NCBI GenBank assembly: GCA_030731565.1
Contig: JANQTT010000029.1
Location: 1 to 23,512 of the forward strand
Origin: Rickettsiaceae bacterium
GTDB taxonomy: Bacteria > Pseudomonadota > Alphaproteobacteria > Rickettsiales > Rickettsiaceae
Direction: 5' to 3'
Length of the DNA: 23,512 nucleotides
Made by a program: the position numbers and the translations under genes. The notes below the pieces were generated by a model, which was given only the letters and a program-made list of their open reading frames with translations, was not told the DNA's origin and made no database searches. Shown in pieces: positions 17,775 through 23,512 of this stretch (positions within the stretch are counted from its first letter, which is position 1; each line of letters starts with the position of its first letter).

Positions 17775-18032
17775 CAAAGAGGCCCTTATTAGAACCTCGA
17801 TATTTTTTAACTACCAAAAAGTTGTCAATTGATTCCCCTTGGAAGTCGGGAGAGTTAGCAAAACCGCCCAAGACAGCTACAATAGATTTTAGGCACAAAA
17901 CATAAGCTTTGTTCCCTGGACATGTCTATTGTCTCCCCGACCCTAAAAATCGAGGATTACACCATTTATACGGCTGGTATTACCGCTTGAGCAGGAGTTG
18001 CTAAACTCCAGAACGGCAAACTTACCGTTCCA
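17775..18032 (-). ncRNA. Putative structured noncoding RNA, family not recognised
   Basis: A good minus-strand promoter (18039-18066) predicts a transcript starting near 18032. In order, it would form: hairpin GAACGG/CCGTTC (18011-18030); hairpin GGAGTT-TAGC-AACTCC (17994-18009); then a long rod. The rod's closing stem is CCTCGAT (17795-17801) with ATCGAGG (17949-17955). Inside is a 9-bp stem with one bulged base (17845-17854 with 17933-17941). It stacks directly on an 8-bp stem, ACAATAGA/TCTATTGT (17879-17886 with 17925-17932), and a capping hairpin ACAAA/TTTGT (17895-17912). A closing GAGG/CCTC hairpin followed by TTTGTTT (about 17773-17798) could end it. It is more GC-rich than its surroundings. 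It does not match tmRNA, RNase P RNA or SRP RNA; 6S RNA has a similar rod shape but I cannot support that assignment. Confidence 0.5.
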
Positions 18033-18038
18033 CTTTCA

Positions 18039-18066
18039 ATTCTAAATGTATATATAAAGAAGTCAA
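18039..18066 (-). promoter_or_regulatory. Promoter of the putative RNA
   Basis: On the minus strand, TTGACT (complement of 18061-18066) and TAGAAT (complement of 18039-18044) are separated by 16 bases. This is one of the best promoter matches in the window. No protein-coding gene starts shortly downstream, which supports a noncoding product. Confidence 0.6.
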
Positions 18067-18136
18067 GTTTTATAGAAAATGCATACGCCAAGGCTATTAA
18101 TATCTATAAAAATTTTAGGTTAATAATTAAAAATAT

Positions 18137-18169
18137 AAAAAGCTACATGAAAAAATCATGCAGCTTTTT
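18137..18169 (-). terminator. Intrinsic terminator of the gene at 18204-18857
   Basis: AAAAAGCT-A-CATGA (18137-18150) pairs with TCATG-C-AGCTTTTT (18156-18169) around an AAAAA loop: 13 pairs with one A-C mismatch. Runs of T follow in either direction, so it could work both ways. It starts 34 bp after the stop codon of the minus-strand gene. Confidence 0.85.
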
Positions 18170-18203
18170 ATTGCTATAATATACTTGATTCGAAGCCGTC
18201 AGA

Positions 18204-18857
18204 TTAGTGCACAAACACTTCTGCTTCGCCTAATGCCTTAATAACTAGTTCATCTGCAGAATTACAGCCAAAATCAATATCACTAACAAGATCATCAAAA
18301 TCAAGAGTGCTTTTAATATAATCAGCAAGTGAATCTACAATCGGGTCTAGTGATTCAGCTGTATATAAACCAAGCGCAAGGGCAGCTTCAGTAACAGCCT
18401 CAGTTAATTCGAGCCCAGTCTCCAGGAAGTTATAAGTAGCTTTAGCAAGCTCTTTTACAGCTTCAAAAGTTTCTTTTGGATGAGTTGCAATAATTGATGT
18501 AGTCATCAATGCAGCCATACAAGAAACTGGATATTGCACTAATGATAAAGCTGCAAATTCTGTAGCTGTAGCTAAAATGCCTGTAACTTTAGCTCCGCCA
18601 AAAATTCCAGCCATACTATTTGCAAGTTGTGTAGCAGCATTTGCACCTATAATTTTTCCTGCAATAGCTTCATAAGAATTCCAAGCAAAGCCCGCTGCTA
18701 CAGCAGTTGTAGTAGAGAATAAGTTACTTGCTCCACTGACAGAACTATTAGCAACTTTATATGCTGAGTCACTAGCATTAGATAAATGACAAGCTGACTC
18801 ATTATAGTGTTTAGTACTTCCACCAAAATAACTCGATATTGAACCTAGAAATGACAT
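18204..18857 (-). CDS. Protein of unknown function with hydrophobic helices
   Basis: I do not recognise this 217-residue protein. The first 50 residues are rich in Ser, Asn, Gly and Ala. About 50-130 is Ala- and Gly-rich and hydrophobic (TTAVAAGFAWNSYEAIAGKI, AAALMTTS-like stretches), giving two or three possible membrane-interacting helices. About 130-175 is helical and amphipathic (FEAVKELAKATYNFLETGLE). The C-terminus is acidic (DFDDLVSDIDFGCNSADEL). There is no N-terminal signal peptide. AAGG lies 9 bases before ATG 18857, and both a promoter and a strong terminator frame it, so it is a real single-gene unit. The composition is compatible with a secreted effector or a membrane-associated protein, but nothing proves either. 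Confidence 0.7.
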   Translation of the reverse strand: MSFLGSISSYFGGSTKHYNESACHLSNASDSAYKVANSSVSGASNLFSTTTAVAAGFAWNSYEAIAGKIIGANAATQLANSMAGIFGGAKVTGILATATEFAALSLVQYPVSCMAALMTTSIIATHPKETFEAVKELAKATYNFLETGLELTEAVTEAALALGLYTAESLDPIVDSLADYIKSTLDFDDLVSDIDFGCNSADELVIKALGEAEVFVH

Positions 18858-18901
18858 AAATATTACCTTATTTATTGTTAATACAATTTCTTATACGACA
18901 A

Positions 18902-18930
18902 ACATTAACACGCATTAACATTATAGTCAA
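18902..18930 (-). promoter_or_regulatory. Promoter of the gene at 18204-18857, with adjacent direct repeats
   Basis: On the minus strand, TTGACT (complement of 18925-18930) and TAATGT (complement of 18902-18907) are 17 bases apart. The spacer holds the direct repeat CATTAACA at 18903-18910 and 18913-18920, a possible regulator site. TATAAG at about 18893-18898 is an alternative -10. Confidence 0.4.
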
Positions 18931-19008
18931 GCAATAATTAATAATATTTCACTATTTTGTTTATAACTATAAAATAGTAGTGTTTTAAGAAAGGTTTATA
19001 TCGCAAAT

Positions 19009-19113
19009 TATGCCAATTTTCAGGTTAAATAGTACAAGGCATGAGGAGTGAAGCCTATATACAATAGGTGAGCGAAGAGTAACGCGGTAATATTTAATTT
19101 GAGAATTGGTATT
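19009..19113. repeat. Inverted-repeat element, copy 3 of the dispersed family
   Basis: The left arm, starting TATGCCAATTTTCAGGTTAAA (19009-19038), and the right arm, ending TTTGAGAATTGGTATTA (19083-19114), are imperfect inverted repeats of about 30 bp. The core has GGAGTGAAGCCTAT and AATAGGTGAGCGAAGAGTAAC, as in copies 1 and 2, although the arms differ. The right end coincides with the recG stop codon (19112-19114), so insertion may have set the gene's end. Confidence 0.78.
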
Positions 19114-21211
19114 AGCCGCTCTTTGCTAGCTCATTTCTATCACGATCAAAAAGCTTAGTCTGAAAATCGATAAATTCTATTATCTCTATTTCTTTTGCAA
19201 TTTTATTAACTTTAATAAGCTGCTCAACATCCCTTGCAAGATCTGCAAAAAAGAAATTAGGTTCTCCGCTTTGCTTTGTTCCAAGTATTTCGCCGCCACC
19301 CCGTAATACTAAGTCCTGTTCAGCAATATAAAAACCATCATTACTACTACGCATTATTTCTAAACGCTTGCGCGACATTGCAGATAATCTCTTCGGATTA
19401 TACATAAGCATACAGTACGATTGCAGTGATCCGCGCCCCACCCTACCGCGAAGCTGGTGTAGCTGGGCTAATCCAAACTTTTCGGCATTTTCTATAATAA
19501 TAAGCGTTGCATCAGGGACATCGATTCCAACTTCAATAACAGTTGTAGCAATCAGTATCTTGATTTTCCCGTCTTTAAAATCTTGCATGGTTTTGTCTTT
19601 CTCGATAGATTTCACCTTACCATGCAATATTCCAACTATACCAGGATAGGCTTTTTCTATTTCTTCATAACGCTCCATGATATTTGCAAAAACAACCTGA
19701 TCTTCATCTTCTAATGATTTATCATTTTTATCAATCAATGGGCAAACCCAATATATTTTTTGCCCTTCTTCAATTTTTTTATTTAAAGATTCGACAACTT
19801 GTTCCTTTTTAGAATTCGAAGTAATTGTAGTAATAATCGGCAAGCGATTTTTGGGTTTAGCCTTAAGCAAGGAAACACTCATATCTCCAAACATAGTTAG
19901 TGTTAGGCTGCGTGGAATCGGGGTTGCGGTCATCACTAAAACATCTGGATGGGAGGCCTTTGCTATCAGCTCCATCCTTTGTTCAACACCAAACCGATGT
20001 TGTTCATCAATGATCACATAACCTAAATTTTTAAACTCAACTGATTCTTGAAACAAAGCATGGGTACCAATCAAAATATCAACATCTCCATTTTCTAATA
20101 ATGCGCTAATTTCTTTTCTTTCTTTTATTTTAGTTTTACCAGTCAGAAGTGCACATTTAATATCGGTACCTTCTAAAGCTTTTTGAAAAAACTGAAAATG
20201 CTGAACGCTCAGTAAATCAGTTGGAACCATTAATGCCGCTTGAAAACCATCTTGAACAGGATTGAGCATCGTCATCAGGGCAACTAACGTCTTCCCAGAC
20301 CCCACATCCCCCTGCAAAAGACGCATCATCTGCACCGCCGCTATTTGATCTGACTGGATCTCGCTAATTGCATTCTCTTGCGCTTCTGTTAAAACAAAGC
20401 CAAGCCTTGCTAAAACTTGCTTTTGTAGTTTAGAATTTACAGAAAATTTATGCCCCAACACTCGCTTTTCTGTTTTCCTAAGCTTTGCCAAAGATACTTG
20501 ATTTGCAAACAACTCTTTAATTGTTAGTTTTTTTGTAGCTTCATTTAATAATGATTCAATGACACCGGGTCCAGGTTTTGCTTCCACTAAATGCATAGTT
20601 TTTATCTCTTCTAGCAAATTCTGCATATATTGTTTTTCATTAAGCACTTCAAGCGAGCTGGTATCTGAAACATTACCAAACGAAAGCCTGGCATTTACCG
20701 CAGATTCCAGTGCAGATATTCCGGAAAGTATATATCCATATAATTGTTTATTAATCAAGCCATAGGTTAGATGATATAATGGCTCCACGGGGGCAGCTAG
20801 CTCCTTCTTTAAAATAAATTCAGGGTGATTTATTTGACAAAAACCATCAAATTTCTGTACTTTACCAGAAACAATACACTTATTTCCTTTTTTCAAGCGC
20901 GCTAAAACAAAAGGAGGTATTTTATTAAAAAACACCAATACTAACTCGCCAGTATCATTAGATGTATATATCTTAGTAGGTGACTTCCTTAACTTAGGAA
21001 AATCTATCGCATCAATAGTAACTTCCGCTTGAACTAATGTTCCTGTTTGAAGACCCCTTAGATCCGATGAATTATCACTAATATTGTATGAATAAGGTTT
21101 ATAGAAGAGCAAATCCCTTAAAACGTGAATTCCAAGCCTTGCAAGAGCTTTTTCAGCTGTTTCCCTAATAGGAATGATTGTCTTCACAGGCTGAAAAAAA
21201 ATATTATACAT
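19112..21211 (-). CDS. recG: ATP-dependent DNA helicase RecG
   Basis: RecG is a branched-DNA translocase that remodels stalled forks and Holliday junctions. The 699-residue product has an N-terminal wedge/OB region (about 50-140), Walker A GDVGSGKT (301-308), the DEQH box (402-405), TATPIPRSL (428-436), and the C-terminal helicase motifs VIEVGIDVPDA and QLRGRVGRG, followed by the family's TRG-like tail. It is the last gene of gltX-holB-recG, 37 bp after holB. Its stop codon lies in the end of repeat copy 3. Length is near the family norm. Confidence 0.97.
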   Translation of the reverse strand: MYNIFFQPVKTIIPIRETAEKALARLGIHVLRDLLFYKPYSYNISDNSSDLRGLQTGTLVQAEVTIDAIDFPKLRKSPTKIYTSNDTGELVLVFFNKIPPFVLARLKKGNKCIVSGKVQKFDGFCQINHPEFILKKELAAPVEPLYHLTYGLINKQLYGYILSGISALESAVNARLSFGNVSDTSSLEVLNEKQYMQNLLEEIKTMHLVEAKPGPGVIESLLNEATKKLTIKELFANQVSLAKLRKTEKRVLGHKFSVNSKLQKQVLARLGFVLTEAQENAISEIQSDQIAAVQMMRLLQGDVGSGKTLVALMTMLNPVQDGFQAALMVPTDLLSVQHFQFFQKALEGTDIKCALLTGKTKIKERKEISALLENGDVDILIGTHALFQESVEFKNLGYVIIDEQHRFGVEQRMELIAKASHPDVLVMTATPIPRSLTLTMFGDMSVSLLKAKPKNRLPIITTITSNSKKEQVVESLNKKIEEGQKIYWVCPLIDKNDKSLEDEDQVVFANIMERYEEIEKAYPGIVGILHGKVKSIEKDKTMQDFKDGKIKILIATTVIEVGIDVPDATLIIIENAEKFGLAQLHQLRGRVGRGSLQSYCMLMYNPKRLSAMSRKRLEIMRSSNDGFYIAEQDLVLRGGGEILGTKQSGEPNFFFADLARDVEQLIKVNKIAKEIEIIEFIDFQTKLFDRDRNELAKSG

Positions 21212-21237
21212 AAGAAAATTAATATCTCATTTTATCT

Positions 21238-21267
21238 AATACCAAATCTTAATCTGAGAATTGGTAT
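21238..21267. repeat. Short hairpin made of repeat-family ends, spanning the holB stop
   Basis: ATACCAAATCT (21239-21249) pairs with AGAATTGGTAT (21257-21267): 11 bp with one mismatch and a 7-nt loop containing the holB stop. GAGAATTGGTAT (21256-21267) is identical to the right end of repeat copy 3 (19101-19112). It looks like a core-less relic of that element. It encodes the last residues of HolB. Confidence 0.6.
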
Positions 21268-22037
21268 AAAAGCAAAGCAACACTAGTTCGTAAGTCTAAA
21301 TCATAATTATTAGTATTATCAATAATTTCTTTTATAGTTTGATATTTGCTTTGAATATATAAAGGTGATCTACTTTTTAACTGATTAAATAGATCTGATT
21401 CATATGCAGTTAAATTAATATCAACTCCAACAGCTTTTTTAGCAAGCTTAGTTATTAGCTCTTCCATAGATTCAGAAAAATCTGTCCAATAATCTCTGTC
21501 TTTTGCAGCAAATTTTTTAATGAAATCAAGCCTTTCTTTTGTACTAGCGCTTTTCAAAACGGGCTTTATAAATTCAGCATCTATTATTTTCTGCTTATTC
21601 GCATGATAAAAATAGTTAATCTTAGCACACCTTGAGCGAATTGTTGGGATAATGCTTGCAGCATTTTCTGTAATTAAAAACATATGGGTATTAGCTGATG
21701 GCTCTTCTAAGAGTTTTAGGCAAGAATTTGACGAATTTAAATTCATCTCATCAGCTGCATATATTACGCCTATTTTTTGCCCAGATATAACTGAAGTTTT
21801 ATTAAGAAAGTTTTGCAAAGCCCTAATTTGATCTACAACAATATTTTTTGTTTTGCTATCATATCGCCTAATACATAAATAGTCGGCAGATTTGTTTATG
21901 TCAGCGCCATCCAAAAAATATTTTTTTACGAATGATTCTAATTCAGAAAGCGCAGCCGCAGCATCATCTGTATTTATCAGATAACTAAAATGCAACCGGC
22001 CTATTTGTTTATGTTCTTCTAAATATTTTTCAATCAT
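21249..22037 (-). CDS. holB: DNA polymerase III delta-prime subunit
   Basis: Delta-prime is the stator of the clamp loader that opens the sliding clamp. The 262-residue product lacks a Walker A motif, as is usual for this subunit. It has the family's IGVIYAADEMNLNSSNSCLK, LLEEPSANTHMFLIT and PTIRSRC (SRC motif at 135-137). The C-terminal collar domain is poorly conserved, and the protein is shorter than the E. coli subunit, as in other Rickettsiales. The start overlaps the gltX end by 8 bp, so translation is coupled. Its final residues (YQFSD) are encoded by a relic of the dispersed repeat. Confidence 0.88.
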   Translation of the reverse strand: MIEKYLEEHKQIGRLHFSYLINTDDAAAALSELESFVKKYFLDGADINKSADYLCIRRYDSKTKNIVVDQIRALQNFLNKTSVISGQKIGVIYAADEMNLNSSNSCLKLLEEPSANTHMFLITENAASIIPTIRSRCAKINYFYHANKQKIIDAEFIKPVLKSASTKERLDFIKKFAAKDRDYWTDFSESMEELITKLAKKAVGVDINLTAYESDLFNQLKSRSPLYIQSKYQTIKEIIDNTNNYDLDLRTSVALLLYQFSD

Positions 22038-23415
22038 TCACGCTAAGCCTTGATATAGTTTCTTCCCTGCCAAGAATTTCAATCATTTCAAACACGCTTG
22101 GAGAAGTAGTTTTGCCTGCAATATAGGCCCTGACATATTTCATCAAATCTCCAAGCTTTAGGTCATTATTTTTTGCCACTTCTTTTAAAGCTTCTTGAAT
22201 GTTATCTTTGCTGAATTCCTCAATTTGTTTGAGTATTTTTACAACCTGCTCTATTAAAGTTTTATCGCATTCAGAAATTAACCCCTTTGCTTCCTTACTT
22301 ATAGGAAGTGGCTTGCCAATAATAAACATTTCAGAAAGTTTATATAAATCTGTAACTAGTTCAGCTCTTGGTTTCATAGATTCAATTGCTTTTGTAATAG
22401 CTGTTTTTGATATATCCGATAGTTTTCCATTATAATAAGCAAAAATCATTTCAGCTAAAACAGCATTATCACATTTGCGTAAATATTGCGCATTCATATT
22501 CTTCATTTTGTCAAAATCAAGTCTTGATGGAGACTTCCCGAGCCCGTCAATATCAAACCATTCGATTGCCTGTTCTCTGGAAATCATTTCATCATCGCCA
22601 TGTGACCAACCTAGCCTGAGCAAATAATTACACAGCGCTTCTGGCAGATATCCCATCTCTTTGTAGCTATCAGCTCCAAGAGCTCCGTGCCTTTTTGAAA
22701 GCTTAGCTCCATCAGGCCCATGGATCAAAGGTATGTGTACCATTTTAGGAATATCCCAGCCCATCGCCGTATAAATCAGCTGTTGCCTTGGGGCGTTACT
22801 TAAATGGTCATCTCCTCTTATAATATGAGTGATACCCATATCGTGGTCATCAGCCACTACAGCAAGCATATAAGTCGGAGTCTCATCACTACGAACTAAA
22901 ATCATGTCATCTAAATGAGAATTTTGAACTATTACGTCTCCTTGAAGTAAATCTTTAACTATTGTTTCTCCTTTTTTTGGAGCTTTTAGGCGGATTACAG
23001 GCTTTACGTCTTTTGGATAATCATTACTTCTAGCATCTCTCCAGGGCGATTCAAAAATAAAATGTTCGCCTCTGCTTCTTGCCTCTTCCCTAAGTTTTGT
23101 AATTTCTTCTTGATCGGTAAAACAATAATAAGCATTTCCACTCTTTATCAACTGATTAGCAATTTCCAAATGCCTTTTTTTCCTTGTTGACTGGTAAACA
23201 ATTTCTTCATCAAACTTTATACCAAGCCAATCTAATGATTCTAGAATTGCGTCTTTTGCTTCCTTTGTTGACCTTGATAAATCTGTATCTTCAATTCTAA
23301 GCAAAAACTCACCTTTATGCTTTTTTGCATATAAATAATTAAATAAAGCTGTACGGGCTCCACCAATGTGCAAATAGCCAGTTGGAGAAGGAGCGAATCT
23401 TGTTCTTACTTTCAT
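22030..23415 (-). CDS. gltX: Glutamyl-tRNA synthetase
   Basis: This is a class I synthetase that charges tRNA-Glu. The 461-residue product has RFAPSPTGYLHIGGARTALF with the HIGH-type motif HIGG (16-19), FLLRIEDTD (37-45), IIRGDDHLSN and the KMSKS-type motif KLSKR (238-242), followed by a helical anticodon-binding domain. Many alphaproteobacteria, Rickettsia included, have two GltX copies, one of which may charge tRNA-Gln for later amidation. I cannot tell which this is. It heads a gltX-holB-recG operon, with a promoter about 45 bp upstream. Confidence 0.96.
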   Translation of the reverse strand: MKVRTRFAPSPTGYLHIGGARTALFNYLYAKKHKGEFLLRIEDTDLSRSTKEAKDAILESLDWLGIKFDEEIVYQSTRKKRHLEIANQLIKSGNAYYCFTDQEEITKLREEARSRGEHFIFESPWRDARSNDYPKDVKPVIRLKAPKKGETIVKDLLQGDVIVQNSHLDDMILVRSDETPTYMLAVVADDHDMGITHIIRGDDHLSNAPRQQLIYTAMGWDIPKMVHIPLIHGPDGAKLSKRHGALGADSYKEMGYLPEALCNYLLRLGWSHGDDEMISREQAIEWFDIDGLGKSPSRLDFDKMKNMNAQYLRKCDNAVLAEMIFAYYNGKLSDISKTAITKAIESMKPRAELVTDLYKLSEMFIIGKPLPISKEAKGLISECDKTLIEQVVKILKQIEEFSKDNIQEALKEVAKNNDLKLGDLMKYVRAYIAGKTTSPSVFEMIEILGREETISRLSVND

Positions 23416-23456
23416 TATATAAACTACTTTTTTCTAAAAATGGAACTTGGTGCAAG

Positions 23457-23484
23457 ATTATATCAACTATTATGATTAGTCCAA
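23457..23484 (-). promoter_or_regulatory. Promoter of gltX-holB-recG
   Basis: On the minus strand, TTGGAC (complement of 23479-23484) is followed after 16 bases by a perfect TATAAT (complement of 23457-23462). Transcription would start about 35 bases before the gltX ATG. Confidence 0.65.
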
Positions 23485-23512
23485 GACTTATTAAATGCTA
23501 ACATTCATAACT

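Noticed and set aside
17770..17925. Minus-strand open frame of 51 codons (containing AVLGGFANSPDFQGESIDNF) that could be a transposase tail
   Set aside because: It has no start codon, and it coincides with bases forming several nested RNA stems. I found no firm transposase motif, so the RNA explanation is preferred.
17971..17987. GGCTGGTATTACCGC resembling the complement of the 16S rRNA 530 loop
   Set aside because: The similarity is limited to about 11 bases in a row and the flanks do not match rRNA, so it is treated as coincidence.
17775..18032. Identity as tmRNA, RNase P RNA or SRP RNA
   Set aside because: There is no tRNA-like T arm or tag frame, no RNase P conserved boxes and no SRP GGAA-loop motif.

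Overview
The window is AT-rich, alphaproteobacterial DNA that most resembles Rickettsiales. The single-stranded DNA-binding protein is very Rickettsia-like, including a C-terminus ending DLDDEIPF. UvrA carries the CPESGF zinc-site variant that I recall from alphaproteobacteria. Intergenic regions are long and full of palindromic repeats, small gene remnants are present, and there are ankyrin-like and TraB/GumN-like genes of the kind found in host-associated lineages. Genus and species cannot be settled by eye.

Layout. 1-938: the 3' part of initiator tRNA-fMet, then a tRNA-Asp/dut unit with a good promoter. 939-1331: two unrelated inverted-repeat elements. 1332-6150 (minus): the rimP-nusA-infB-rbfA translation/transcription operon, preceded by a promoter and an intrinsic-terminator hairpin that any transcript must cross (a probable attenuator). 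6279-8775 (minus): an exported intradiol-dioxygenase-fold protein and a divergent SdhA-type flavoprotein. 8962-10026 (plus): a membrane-anchored protein with two FKBP-like domains. 10140-11958: a low-density zone with a frameshifted gene remnant, a small transposon-like element with IS6-type ends, a TraB/GumN-family gene and another gene fragment. 12076-14934 (minus): uvrA, divergent from ssb. 15096-17120 (plus): ssb, an overlapping lipoprotein hydrolase, and a YhhQ-type queuosine-precursor transporter. 17298-18857 (minus): a small ankyrin-like protein, a strongly structured putative noncoding RNA with its own promoter, and a hydrophobic protein of unknown function with a clear terminator. 19112-23415 (minus): gltX-holB-recG.

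Three themes stand out. First, a dispersed repeat of about 105 bp with long terminal inverted repeats and the core GGTGAGCGAnnAGTAAC recurs between genes. One copy abuts the recG stop codon, and a relic of the same arms encodes the last residues of HolB. Second, the roughly 258-nt putative RNA near 17.8-18.0 kb folds into several convincing stems and matches no RNA family I could recognise. Third, the rimP-nusA operon appears to be controlled by leader attenuation.

All functional calls come from reading motifs in the sequence. No database or folding search was run.
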